From NCBI GenBank assembly GCA_029891345.1, contig CM056995.1:212921047-212985046 (forward strand): a DNA stretch of 64,000 nt. The letters are read 5' to 3'. Shown here one piece after another: positions 10,721 to 22,248 of this stretch. The position numbers and the translations under genes are program-made. This DNA is from Dryococelus australis. Lineage: Eukaryota > Arthropoda > Insecta > Phasmatodea > Phasmatidae. The stretch's first letter is position 1. Every line of letters starts with the position of its first letter. The notes beneath the pieces were generated by a model. The model was not told where the DNA came from and searched no databases. It saw nothing but the letters and a program-made list of their open reading frames with translations.

Positions 10721-12833
10721 TTTAACTATAATCAACGTCTTTAATGTCTCTGGTTATAGTCAATTAACTCATACACATCATTAACACACTTTCACTCTGT
10801 ATGTTGCCATAATTTATAATGTCTTTCACTCACGCACCTAGTTCAATAGACCAGCCTGCCAGTCGTACTCTTCGCCGCGCCGATGCTCGCAGTCGCAGAT
10901 TTTTCCTCCTGATGTTCACTTCTTTCGCCACTAGTTTCGCTCGTACGTCGTCTATCGTCAAAACTGCAGCCACTCGTCAACTACCGGCTTAGGCGGCCCG
11001 ACAAGCTTTTACATCAGTCGCCCTGACGATGTGAAAGATTAAACACACCCTGAGTCACGCTGAGAGAAACGAGATCATTAATCTAGAGCATTCTTCAGGT
11101 GTCTCAAAGACACCTGATATCCAAGGTCGGGAACGGCACGCGCCTTGATAGGCATAACAGGCACGCTTTGCAAACATTCCTTTGTGAAAAGCAGCTGCGT
11201 CATCGGAGCACCCTCGCGTCAATAAATAATTAGTGCCTCGCACGCTCACAGGGCGTCCACTTGTATCAATATGCATATAACTTGTCAGGATATATCTTAC
11301 ATATTACTGTCGTTTGATATCTTAGAATCATAGGCACTTGTTAAATGTCATGTATCCCAGCACTCGTTTCAGTGGGAGAGGAATGTGACATCAAAGACGC
11401 CATCTTGTTTTTTAATTGTATAGATAAAACGTCTTTGTTATATTTTTAATTTAAATACAAGATAGATCTTACGTAAGCCCGACAGCTATGTCGTACGACC
11501 AGCAGTATTGGATTAGAAATTATTTATATTCTTCGTCGTGTCGTGCGGCACGACGCACAGGATGTACAACGTTGTAAAATGAAATTGTATGACAAGCTTT
11601 CCTTACAATGGGAAACGCGGAGCTTAAAAGAAAACAAATTATAAAAATTATTGTATTTAACTCTTATAAATAACAATCTTACCTTTGTATGCAATAGCGA
11701 TAAAACTTTGTCACCATCATGTATGTCAAATTTCCTGTCTGCCAACCGCCTTTGAAACTAGCGTAGTTAAACAGCGCCTTCTAAATGGATCCGAAAAATG
11801 CTACTCGTGTCGCGTCAGTAAATTGTCGGGCTGTAAATTCGAGCAGTAGCATTGAAAATGGTCGTGGTTGCGGTTTCTGCCGTGTCGTGCTGTGCTCGTC
11901 GGGGCTATGTGATTCCGGGATAAGGCTGAAAGTGGACACACACATACACACCCTCGTCCTTTGGAGTATCCAGAGCTCCAGGGAATGCTTCATCGATCTT
12001 AGACCGTGGAATGCGCCTCTATTCCCGGTGGCGTTCTAGACATGAAGGGCACCACTGTTGCCAGATTTCGTGCATTTATGGCTGCTAGCACACACTAAAT
12101 CACATCTCGGGAAACGAGCACAAGTGTTTCAATACACGATTATTTTATCGATTGTACCGTTTCCGAATCTGTTCGTAAATGCACCCTGAATCAAATTACG
12201 CCAATAGTTGAAAACAATTATAAACCAACTAATAAAATAAGTTTCAAAAATTATATTTTATGATATATGAAAAAGCTTTAACTTGAGTTTCTGATTATAG
12301 GACTAACGCATTTAATAATTTTGCCCAGAGGTGAGAAGGTTACAACTCAAATTAAATTACGGAAGAATGGATTTAATGAGTCCTAAATAAGAAAACATTT
12401 CATGTAACTGTGGAAAATGGAGAGTTAGACTAACGGCACACCTGGTTTTTTTTTTGTGTCAAAATACCAGAACATTTTTTAATTAATTCCTCAGTTCAGA
12501 AGTAGTTGAGCTATAGATAGCACAACGTACATACAAGATTCAATAATATCTTTATTGCGTTGTGACTTAAATACCATTCATTTAATGAACAGCTATTGAA
12601 ATTTGGTGAGAGAGGGATGTTCACATTCCAGTTCAGAATGGTTTTAATTAACACTATCCTGGAATTCAAACTCGGGATGCGCGCTATATGTTTAGCTTTG
12701 CTCATTCTTAATTTTTTATAATTACTGTGGCCTATTTACCGAACCTTGCTAAGTCCTGTAGTCCATTTTTGCATTCATATTCTTATATATGTACACTGTA
12801 TATACATAAACATAGGCTATATAAATACAGTAT
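10721..12833. other. Intergenic sequence with a few CpG-rich patches
   Basis: 10850-11040 and 11790-12030 are richer in CpG than the surroundings. The latter holds an 84-codon ATG-initiated frame (11785-12039) with no recognisable motif. At 11095-11118 a short inverted repeat (AGGTGTC...GACACCT) is present. No gene could be supported. Confidence 0.35.
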
Positions 12834-12960
12834 AAAGGTTGGGCTGAATTCTACTCACAAACTTCGTGAGGTGATTCCTTATGTAAAATCAAGTGGCTAA
12901 TATACAGGACACTTTGTACCTAAACTAAATTTTAAGGGCGCTATAAGTCCCCGAAAATGG

Positions 12961-12962
<2 letters not shown>

Positions 12963-12995
<33 letters not shown>
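12963..12995 (+). repeat. Poly-T tract in the left arm
   Basis: A run of about 33 Ts. The matching position in the right arm (around 14165-14195) is AAAACACATTCCAAAATCTC, so the run expanded after the arms formed. Confidence 0.9.
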
Positions 12996-12997
<2 letters not shown>

Positions 12998-13407
12998 GAA
13001 ATATCAGAAACCAGGTGAGATGAAAGTAAAATTCGCGGAACATTGTTTTATGTTATCGGGATCTTCAACCTCAGAGCAAAGTCACAATAATAACACTCCC
13101 CGTTACGAAAATAACAGGGATGGCCACCCTCTTATTGCCGGCAACTTCGTTGCCGTCGGGAATTATGAACGTTTGATACTGGTTGATTGAGCAATATGAC
13201 CTACAAGACAAAAATGGTCTCCTTGTTACACCTGCCTAGGGCCCACCGTTTTCATTTAAAACGTACAGAAATTCTTCTTTAGATTCCGCTGCAGCGATAC
13301 AGCGCCTAATATGCAAGCAGTACTACATGCAAGTATGGCCACAGCACAGCCGATGGCGGCGGACCAGGTTAACACATATAATCCATTCACGGTTACTTCA
13401 GCCTTTT

Positions 13408-13715
13408 ATAAAGCCCTGCTAATGTTCTACTTCCAGGATATTCCTCCGCCTCGTGCAAACTAAGCTTAACAAGTCTGGAGAATTACACCAGAGGGACAAC
13501 ACACCACATTCGTGCGCACTCAGTTGTAATGATATTTTGTATAAGAACTGTTTCTCACTAGACGTTACCAACATATCTATTTTCTCACTGTTTCTATTCA
13601 AATTATTCTCAATGAATCATTATAATTTATTGATCAGATATTAATAGCATTTCCATTTAACAATAAAAAAGCAACTTTTATGATCACAAGTATAAAACGT
13701 TTGTAATACAGGGCG
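13408..13715 (+). repeat. Dispersed repeat R2, copy 1 (palindrome spacer)
   Basis: Collinear with 41696-41985. Shared blocks are GTTCTACTT-CA, ATTCCTCC-C, GTGCGCACTC-AGTT, ATATTTTG, GAACT-TTTCT-ACTAG, TATAATTTAT and CACAAGTATAAAACG. No coding capacity. It fills the spacer of the palindromic element. Confidence 0.65.
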
Positions 13716-15235
13716 TATTTAGGAAATAACTAAACACGTCATTTATGGGGATATTTTACAAAAATTCAATTCAAAAAGGCTGAAGAAACCGTGATTGGAC
13801 TATACTGTAATCAATCCGTACCAAACACGCATGTATGGCGTATTGCGTACGTATAAAGCACTGTATCACGGCAGTGAAATCTAGCAGAAAAATTGTGTGC
13901 GTTTTAAATGTAAACGGTGTGTCTTAGGCAGTTGCAACAAAGGGACCATTTTTGTTTCGTAGGTAATAGTGATCAATAAACCAGCATCACACGTTCATAA
14001 ACCCGACGGTAACGAAGTTTCCGACAATAAGAGGGTGGCCATCCCTGTTATTTTCGTAACGGGGAGTGTTATTATTGTGACTTTGCTCTGAGGTTGAAGA
14101 TCCCGATAACATAAAACAATGTTCAGCGAATTTTACTTTCATCTCGCCTGTTTTCTGATATTTTGCAAAAACACATTCCAAAATCTCAATTTCGGGGACT
14201 TATTACGCCCTTAAAATTTAGTTTAGGTACAAAGTGCCCTGTATATTAGCCACTTGATTTTACATAAGGAATCACCTCACGAAGTTTGTCAGTAGAATTC
14301 AGCCCCATCCTGTAGGGGCTATACGGGATATCCCACCTAACACAGCGACCTGAAATAATACCGAGACGGAATAAAATATGTCTAAACTATTTGCACGGGA
14401 TTGTTTCCAGGTAAGGGGCTCACAAAATTAAGAGAGGATAAACACACTCCTGTAAAGTATGAAAGTTCCACTTTCAACACAAAGTTATATTTATTTAAAT
14501 GGAACTTACTTAGTTTCCCTATCGCATTATAAACTAGGTGCACTATTATGAGTAACGGAAGTGGTTACAGGTTCCTAAATCCAATGCTTGTTGAGATATA
14601 ACCTATGTAAGTGTGGGTAGACTGCGTCACCACTGTGACACACATGAACACGTGACCTACAGTTACGACAGCCACCAAAATAACAGACGCGTGTCGTGAA
14701 CCATGAGCGACATATAAAGGACATTCGTAGCCCTGGTCGTGTCCACAATCAGACGTACCTACAGTCGTATTATATCGTTTGAAATCCTGAAATGCTAACA
14801 TAAATACCCATCTGTGTGCACGTTGTATCGACGGTATTGTACAGCAAACTGATGTACTAATACGTACATAACAGAAAACACATCGTACTGTACCGTTTAC
14901 AATATTGTTTCCACGTCAGGGGCTCCTCGCATATTGAGAGGATCACCTCACTCCAATAACTACCCACGTACCCCTTTCAACACAACTCGGTATGTTCTTA
15001 ATGTAACCAGCATGTTTTACTTGCCCTATGAGAAACGAAGCGCAAGTTTACGGATAACAGAATTGGTTGCACATTTCTATCTACAGTACGTTGGAGATAG
15101 GAATGGAGGTAGTGGGGATACAGTCTGTGACGTGTGAATCAGCTTTCCAGATACACAGTTCAGTGCAGTGCTCAAGGTTGTTGGTTGTTCCTGCGTAGTC
15201 TAATATATGTGCTAGTACAATACGGCTAACAGTTA

Positions 15236-15875
15236 TCAGGTGCAATGACGAAGAAAAACTGGACATGCTCTTGCTGTACGGTGGGTGTCAGATAAACGCA
15301 GTACGAACGGTGGAAATGTACACGGAACGATACCTTGATCGACAGCGACCATCACCTCGTACAATCGCCAACATATGCAGTTATCTATTAGCAACGGGAA
15401 GCTGGAACATGCAAATATGTAAACGTACAACCACTGTAACTAATGAAGGACACTAAGTCGGTGTTCTGGCCGCTGTAGTGCACAACACACATGTGAGTAC
15501 ATAGCGGATAGCACGTGGTGCGGGAATAAGTCGCGCCAGCACGAGCCGCATTCCACGTCGTCATACATTCCATCCATACCACTTGTCACTGCATCAAGAG
15601 TTGCATGGGCGGGATTTTGACCACAGAGTTGCATTCAGTCTCGCTTTGCACTTCAGCAGCTGCAGGACAATAATTCATTCCAGGGGACTAGTTTGTTTAC
15701 GAATGGAGCAACGTTCACGAATCATGGACTTGTGAATTTGCGGAATATGCACTACTGGAGCGTCGAAAACCCACGCTGTCTGCGTCCGATTGACCATCAA
15801 CGACAGCGGCGTGTGAACGTTTGTTGTGGGATCATGGACTATCGTATCACAGGCCCGTATTTTGTTTCCGGGAAC
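15236..15875 (+). pseudogene. Mariner-like transposase, N-terminal half
   Basis: The product would bind the element ends and cut DNA with a DDE/D RNase-H-like core. The plus strand encodes a DUF4817-type helix-turn-helix head (MLLLYGGCQINAVRTVEMYT, 15265 onward). After in-frame stops TAA (15456) and TAG (about 15501) comes the second DNA-binding helix (RIARGAGISRASTSRI), then HPYHLSLHQELHGRDF, and the first catalytic strand region, LFTNGATFTNHGLVNLRN (about 15690-15740). In active relatives the third to fourth residues of that motif are Asp-Glu; here they read Asn-Gly, so the first catalytic Asp is lost. The frame runs to GPYFVSGN, exactly where the foldback insertion begins. Confidence 0.75.
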
Positions 15876-16678
15876 GGTTGAAGTAAAGCAACTGCCTCTG
15901 GAGCACTGCACCCGACTATACAACGTGAAGAACTCATAATAAAATAGTACAGACATCATAAATATTGTCATAAAAGTGTGATTTATGCTGTATATGAAAG
16001 AAGAATGTATATATTTTGCAACATTATAAAATATTTTACTACAATATACCTACTTTTTAAATGTATTAATTTAATAGTCTATTAAAATAGTCTGTATTTG
16101 TAACCAAATTTAAGCGCATTTCCATTCCGGATGCTTCAAAAAGCAGAACTTGTAAGAAAATCTTCCTCATGGAATATCGTCATAATGTTTACTATTATTG
16201 TGTGTAAGAAAATAGTAATAGTAATGTAGGAAATAATTTTTATAATTATTTTTACGTGCGTCCATTTGTCACCAACATTTATGGCTGAAACTGGCGTAAA
16301 TATGGTTAGTTATAAAATTGATATGGTACATTATTTCTATGATTTTACTGCACATGACCACACAGTAAATACTATGACGATCATTCTTGATTTTCTTGCC
16401 AATTCTGCTATCCGAAGCATCCAGAATGGAAATGCGCTTAAATTTTGTTACAAATACAGACTATTTTAATAGACTATTAAATTAATACATTTAAAAAGTA
16501 GGTATATTGTAGTAAAATATTTTATAATGTTGCAAAATATATACATTCTTCTTTCATATACAGTATAAATAACACTTGTGTGACAATTTTTATGGTTCTG
16601 TACGTAGTACTTTTTTATTATTTCTTCACATTTTGTAGTCGAGTACAGTGCTCCATAGGCAGTTGCTTTACTTCAACC
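15876..16678. mobile_element. 803-bp foldback element inside the transposase
   Basis: A near-perfect palindrome. The ends are GGTTGAAGTAAAGCAACTGCC and its reverse complement, with arms of about 330 bp (15876-16205 and 16358-16678) and a loop of about 150 bp. It has no coding capacity. It splits a transposase reading frame: GPYFVSGN lies immediately before it and TLNRAHYASFL immediately after, so it is a clean insertion rather than part of the host element. Confidence 0.8.
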
Positions 16679-17092
16679 TTAAACAGAGCACACTACGCGT
16701 CGTTTCTCCGCTACAGTCTACCAGGTCTGCTCGAGTACGCGGGATTGGACACTCGTCTCTCAATGTGGTTTCAGCACGATGGTTGCCCCGCCCACTCTGC
16801 ACGTGTGAGAAGAGAGGTATGAACGTCAAATCAGTGGATGTGGCGTGGTGGTCGTGTGGCATTGCCAGCTCGCTCCCTCGACCTAACGCCCTTCGATTTC
16901 TTTCTTTAGGGCGCATTGAAAAACCGAGTGTATCATGCAGCCCCAACAACCATGGAAGATATGTAGCAGCATGTTTCCGCGACGTGTCGCGCACTGTCTG
17001 GGGAACCACTGCAGTCTGTGAAACGGTCTCTTGTTGAACATCTCCACGTTCATAAAGGTAAAAGGCGGTCATTTCGGACATCTAATTAAGTG
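16679..17092 (+). pseudogene. Mariner-like transposase, C-terminal half
   Basis: Continues the frame broken by the foldback element. Visible blocks are SLPGLLEYAGLDTRLSMW, then WFQHDGCPAHSAR, which carries the second catalytic Asp, then RSLDLTPFDFFL, which carries the third, then GALKNRVYHA and SVKRSLVEHLHVHKG. In-frame stops TGA at 16820 and TAG after FDFFL and after MEDM show decay. Spacing and motifs match Tc1/mariner-superfamily transposases common in insects. Confidence 0.75.
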
Positions 17093-17978
17093 AAACACCG
17101 GAGTTCCGGTAGTCATCCCTTTGGAACGGACAACATATGATTGTTTGTGCCAAGGGTAGGCCTACATGCTTCGAAGATTGAATTAGGTGAGGAATGATCG
17201 GTACAATACGAAGTGTATTACGTTATATACATAAGTACGTATTAGTCAATCCGTTTTATGTACAGTACCGTCGATAAAATGTACGCGAACACGTGTGTTT
17301 GTGTTAGCATTTCAGTGTTCCACCCGATATAATACGACTGTAGGTACATCTGATTGTGGACACGACCAGAACTACGGATATTCTTTATATGTCGCTCATG
17401 GTTCACGACAGGGGTCTGTTACTTTGGTGGCTGTCGTACCTGTAGGTCACGTGTTCATGTGTGTCACAGTGGTGACGCAGTCTACCCACACTTACATAGG
17501 TTATATCTCAACAAGCATTGGATTTATGAACCTGCAACCAATTCCGTTATTTATAATTGTGCACCTAGTTTATAATGAGATAGGGAAACTACGTACGTTC
17601 CATTTAAATAAATAAAACTTTGAGTTCAAAGGGGTTTTTTCATACTTTACAGGAGTGGGTTCATCCTCTCAATTAATGAGCCTCTTATATGAAAACAATC
17701 CTGTACAAAGATTTTGGTAATATTTTGTTCTGTCTCCGTATTATTTCAGGTCGCAGTGTTAGGTGAGGCACTCTGCATATACAGCATGTTCCGAAACTAA
17801 TCGCCCAAACTACAGGAGGTGATGCCTTATGATAAATAAATTCGAAAATATACAGGACGTCGTATACCTAAACGGTATATTAAAGAAGATGTGAGACTAT
17901 GAAAATCTGGTTTTGAAAATGTATTTTGGCCGAATGTCTTATACAACGTCTACAAAGTCCGCAGCAGAAAGGTGACTT

Positions 17979-18128
17979 ATGCTTCCCATGTTGCTGAGAG
18001 ACATGCGTATTGCTGGCCGTCCTCAGTCTGTTCGCACTGTTGGGCTTCAGGAAGTGATACGTCAGCACATAAAATATATGCTCTCCACTAGTACACGCTC
18101 CATAGCGTGCCAGATGGGCGTGGCGCAG
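17979..18128 (+). pseudogene. Transposase DNA-binding head of another mariner-like element
   Basis: Encodes AGRPQSVRTVGLQEVIRQ, then STSTRSIACQMGVAQ, the GRPR-like linker and second helix-turn-helix of the same transposase superfamily. Upstream (17782-17978) is a leader with GTGATGCCTTATGATAAA, ATATACAGGACGTCG and ATACCTAAACGG, resembling the arms of the palindrome at 12.8 kb. The reading stops at a dinucleotide repeat and no catalytic part follows. It is a truncated element abutting the end of the previous one. Confidence 0.65.
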
Positions 18129-18186
18129 TGTATATATACACACACATATGTGTGTGTATATATATATATACACACACACACACACA
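18129..18186 (+). repeat. TA/CA dinucleotide microsatellite
   Basis: Alternating purine-pyrimidine tract made of two (TG)n/(CA)n arms around TATATATATATA; locally palindromic. Confidence 0.9.
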
Positions 18187-18239
18187 TTCAGGATGAATAT
18201 GGACAGAGTGAGTTATTTCGGGAAGTGATTCCCTACTAG

Positions 18240-19340
18240 AAACAAAGCGAAAACATGTTTGCCAACTGCGGGTGCGTGATGAATGGATTGGAATGCATTG
18301 GACCTTGGAAGCACCCCGATGTCGGACTTCACTCCTGGGCCAGCGGATACGCCACCACCACTGGTAAGCCCCGGATGTCTCGCGTTTCCCAGACCGACGG
18401 ATTATTTTGGAGGAAGGGGAGGGGGTGGCTCCCTGAAAGAACTCTCCCCACCTTCACCCATGGGTTGGAGATCTTGGCATCGGTGCGGAAGGGCGAAGAT
18501 GGAGTCGGTGTCATGACTGAGTTGTCCAGTTTTCCGACGCACTCGATGAGAAGCAGGGGGGGGGGCTGCATCCTCAGTTACTTTTGGTACTGCAGTGCTG
18601 ATTCGCCTACACTGCAGTATTGGCAGTGGCTCAACCTCAAGGGCGCCTGCGCCCACACTATGACTCGCATCGGCGCGGGGGCTGTTCAGTCCCCCGCAAA
18701 ACACACCAGCTGCGATCTCATTTCATTTCACCCCGCATCAAACCAACAGAAGACTTTCTTCCCTAACTAACAAATACCCTACTTTATCCAGCCCTAATCC
18801 AGTTAAAAGGAATCATTTTATCCTTCGCGATTGTTGCATAGATTTTCCACTGCCCTCTCCGCTTTGCCTGGTTTGCTATGCTCTTCCATCTAGACCCTTC
18901 TTCTTTCGGGGTGTGCACATGGCTACAATTGCGGTCATGGCACTATAACCCTGCTTAGCCGCGATGCATGCACCCATTATAATAACTAAACCCGACCTAA
19001 GGTGTAAAGGGCTTGCCCTGAGACACATCCCATTCTCCAACCATCTTAGCTACTAACATGCATTCCGGAGGGCACACAGAACTGTAAAGGTGCTCACGCT
19101 GGCGTAGCTGGATTTGGGGGCTCGCCAGGGGGGGGGGGGAAATCCCCTTCCTTCTTCAGTCTCTCCTTCCGATCCAAGACAGTCGCCCTGCTTCGCCTTA
19201 CTGCGATTCACCTTCAGCTGTGTTGAAACCACGTCGGCTGAGGCTACTTTTGAAGGTGACCCTGACTAGTTGAGAACAAGGTAATGTGGGTTAATTTACC
19301 CATGATCTGCCGGACCACTTTCAATATAAGGCTCCAGGTT
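18240..19340. other. GC-richer block, possible non-LTR element remnant
   Basis: About 1.1 kb with higher GC than its flanks and G-runs at 18556 and 19130. A 171-codon frame (18255-18770) is open but has no recognised domain and contains G-run-encoded glycine. The sequence ends without poly-A or terminal repeats. It could be a truncated retroelement 3' region. Confidence 0.3.
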
Positions 19341-21328
19341 CTGCAAATAAACTCCAGTGAGCCATGGCAATCGAGCGTGCATTAAATTCTGCGATGGATT
19401 ACTTTTTCAAAATAACGTGAGTAACTTGGGCGAGTGATTTAACTGATATAGTGGCTAGTTTTCCACCAGGTTGTTGGTAATTTTGAATTAGTATTCATCA
19501 TCTTGTGTGTTTGCCCGTCGTTTATAATTTAGTAATTTCCAGTTGTTTAATGAGTGATAGTGTCTCGTTTAACTGCCCTGACTCGCGGAACAATTTAGCG
19601 GCTGTCAGTGAACGATATTTGATTTCTGTCTCGAAGCAATGGTTATTCATGTTATTTATTGTCTGCTATCGCTCCAACATATATTTTTTGTTAGTCCGGA
19701 AAATTCCACGTCTCTACCTAGCGGCTATGAAAGGGCATTCATAGTCGCCCACTTCTACTGTCGTTGAATTTCGGTACTTGGACCCCATGTTCATGGCAAA
19801 GTTGGAGCTTGTGAATGATTCATTCAGTGATCTTTTAAATTTAAAATAGATTTTTAAAATAATTTTGCTGGTGTCCCGTTGTGGATCTGTTATGCTGTGT
19901 TCTGAAAAAGAATTTAATTTTTTGATGGAAATTTCACTGGTCAGTAGTCGCTGGCGTTGCCTTAATTTAATGAAGCCTGGTATAAGAGTATGTTTTCATG
20001 AATTTATGAGCCTTCAAGGAAGGTATCGACCTTATGTCTGACGTGGATAGTAGCGTGAATTTTGTGTCGACGTGGTCGTGTGTGTCAAGTGGGATGCGCT
20101 TGGTGAAAATCGCTTGATTAATGTTGGTAAGGTTTAAGTAGTTAAGTGGAATTAAATGTATTTCCATGATTTGAAGCATTTTAACTGAAGAGCCTTATTA
20201 TTAAACATTTGTTATTTTGTAATCACTGTGGTTACATGGATAGATAACGAGGCTCATACTCATTTGTGTTTTGGAAGTAAACGTAGACATTCACGAAGGA
20301 GATATGATATTATTTGAAGAATAATTAGTTTTTCAAGGGGCCTCAATTGCCAATGAGCTCATGGTTCAATTTTGAATGTACTTAAATTTTTAGAAAGGTT
20401 ATTTGTACCGAAAGTCCAAACAGCGCTAAGCCGCAATTACATGTGTGTATTTTCACGAGCATTTGTGGAATAGCTATCAATTATAATATTTTATTAGGTG
20501 GGGATCGTGTTATGAGTATGTAAAGAGAGAATTTATTTACGATCCCAGTTCGGTTGGGAAAGTAAATAGCGGTTTTGATGCCTCTTTTAATATAATCATA
20601 CACTTTATGCAAATTGTATATTGCTAGACAATATTATTATATTTCAGGTTAGTTTTTATGCCTATTGGTTTGGTGTCCTTAAATGGGAGTTAAATCAACG
20701 AGTGTTTTATTGTGAAGTGGGCCTTTTCTCTAATATTTGACACAGATGCTATATATAGTTAATCAATTTTTTGAAGTGTTTATGAAGAGACTACCACAAT
20801 TATATGGTTTCTTTCTATGAATTACTGGTTGAAATAAATTGTAAATGGTATGAGAAATATTCCACTTTTGCGAACCAGTGTAAACCAATATCGTGTTTTT
20901 TTAATTGTAATAAAAGTTTGGATGAACCCTGATTTTGCTTATCATGTGTCAATTACTACCTTGTGTCTACTGTGCGCGACACATATGGAATATGAATTCA
21001 CATGTTCCAAATGACGAAAAAGGCTGCCTTGTGTAAACACACTAACCCTAACCATTTTCGAGTCATTCGAGTTTGAAATGTCAAGAGAATTATTTGCAAA
21101 ACCTGGCAGGTAGGCAACACGCAAAACATCCAATAACGAATTGTTGCGAATATTAAAGGGTCAAGATAACAGAGAGAGGACTGAAAGATGCAGACATGTG
21201 AGGTAGCCAATTGATGGTGGTGGTTTACCGGTTGTTTATTTTTAAGTTATAGAAATAAGAGAATGCCAGGTAAATTAACATTGTCATTTATTACATAATT
21301 AAATGCAATACTGTTGTATAAACCAGCC
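19341..21328. other. Long AT-rich gene-free stretch
   Basis: No coding exon, repeat-family member or RNA gene recognised over 2 kb. Confidence 0.45.
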
Positions 21329-21631
21329 TTAGATGAGGTGCTTGAACTGTCGGCCTCGAACCTCGCTGCAGAGTGTACATCGACGATGCCACGATTACCG
21401 AACATAGTCAAACACGCCAGGTTCTGTTCTTATGATTTAGGCAGCAACATGTATTCTGGCCATGAGCTCCCCCAGAGACGCTATTGGAGTCTCGTACATC
21501 GAACACTTCATAGCACAACACCACAAGTAAAAGTCAAGCGGTGTAAGATCTGGGGACCTCGCAGGCCATAACCTCAGCCTACCGTGGCCTATCCATTTAC
21601 CTGGTAACGTGATGTCAAGGTACTCTCGAAC

Positions 21632-21635
21632 ATGT
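21632..21635. repeat. ATGT target-site duplication, left
   Basis: ATGT directly before the LTR; pairs with ATGT at 22249-22252 directly after it. Confidence 0.8.
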
Positions 21636-22248
21636 TGCTGCAAGCAGTGTTAGCCGGGGTTGGCAAGCGACGTTCGAGCACCTGGGGCGGTGCGACCACG
21701 ACGAGCCAGCCCGGCTGCTATTAAAACACTGCCCCGCCGAAGACGGTCGTGAGATTAGGTGGAGTACTATATAAGGTTGGAACGATGGTGGCTCTCGGCC
21801 ACCTTGCTCCCGAGGGACTGACGAGACACCAGCGAGGAGGACCACCAGGCTGAGGTCCCCACTTCGACGCCCAGCACTGCCACTGTCGAGGAGGTCTCGC
21901 TCGACGACGGCGACGCGACAGCCAAAGGGTAAATATAATCCCAGTAGGGCGCCTTAGGTCGTGCAGTGTTAGGGTCTTCGTCCTATCTATTAAGACTCCT
22001 CAAGTCGTAAGCACTTATCGTATACTTCATTACTACAAGTCGGCAGGACCTACTGAAGTAATTGCTATTAGCTGAGTAAAGTAATTGATTAATGTAAAGT
22101 AAATAAGAGTGCCTTTCTGTATAATATTTAATGTAAAGCTGTGAGTGAATAAAATATAGTATTTTGTACATGAGAGTGCTCTATCATCAAGTTACCGACA
22201 TCCCCCTTCCTTGCGTAACCTGATTCATCTTCAGGATAGGCTACAGCA
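21636..22248 (+). mobile_element. Solo LTR, family L1 copy A
   Basis: A 613-bp TG...CA unit starting TGCTGCAAGCAG and ending GGCTACAGCA. It has a TATA box (ACTATATAAGG, about 21767), a GTAAATAT-AATCCC block and a polyadenylation signal (AATAAA, about 22149) upstream of the 3' end, giving plus orientation. It is flanked by ATGT on both sides. No internal retrotransposon sequence lies next to it, so it is a solo LTR left by recombination. It is related to the LTR at 44.6 kb. Confidence 0.8.

Larger units (their letters stand above)
12834..14314. mobile_element. Palindromic (snap-back) DNA transposon
   Basis: Two arms, about 12834-13407 and 13773-14314, are reverse complements over nearly their full length. 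The spacer is about 365 bp. The outer ends read GGGCTGAATTCTACT on both sides. Each arm carries a GTGATTCCTTATG ... ATATACAGGACA ... GTACCTAAAC leader, which resembles the leader before the transposase fragment at 17.8 kb. The element is therefore probably two 5' ends of a mariner-like element joined head to head. Its right end abuts the next element at 14321. Confidence 0.8.
14321..17781 (+). mobile_element. Mariner-like (IS630/Tc1) element with long inverted repeats
   Basis: The ends are inverted repeats of about 570 bp: 14321-14895 pairs with 17198-17781. Shared landmarks are CACCTAACAC-GCGACCTGAA at the outer ends, then CCTGTAAAGTATGAAA, GTAAGTGTGGGTAGACTGCG, GTCACCACTGTGACACACAT and CTAATACGTAC. 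Between them lies a plus-strand transposase in two blocks (15236-15875 and 16679-17092), separated by an inserted foldback element. Without the insertion the element would be about 2.65 kb. Stops and substitutions show it is dead. Confidence 0.8.

Noticed and set aside
11785-12039. 84-codon ATG-initiated frame
   Set aside because: No recognised motif, and no splice or poly-A context.
15081-15582. Minus-strand frames over the transposase region
   Set aside because: The plus strand encodes recognisable transposase helix-turn-helix motifs; the minus frames are shadows.
18255-18770. 171-codon plus-strand frame
   Set aside because: No ATG-supported start context, splice logic or recognisable domain; GC-rich composition alone explains it.
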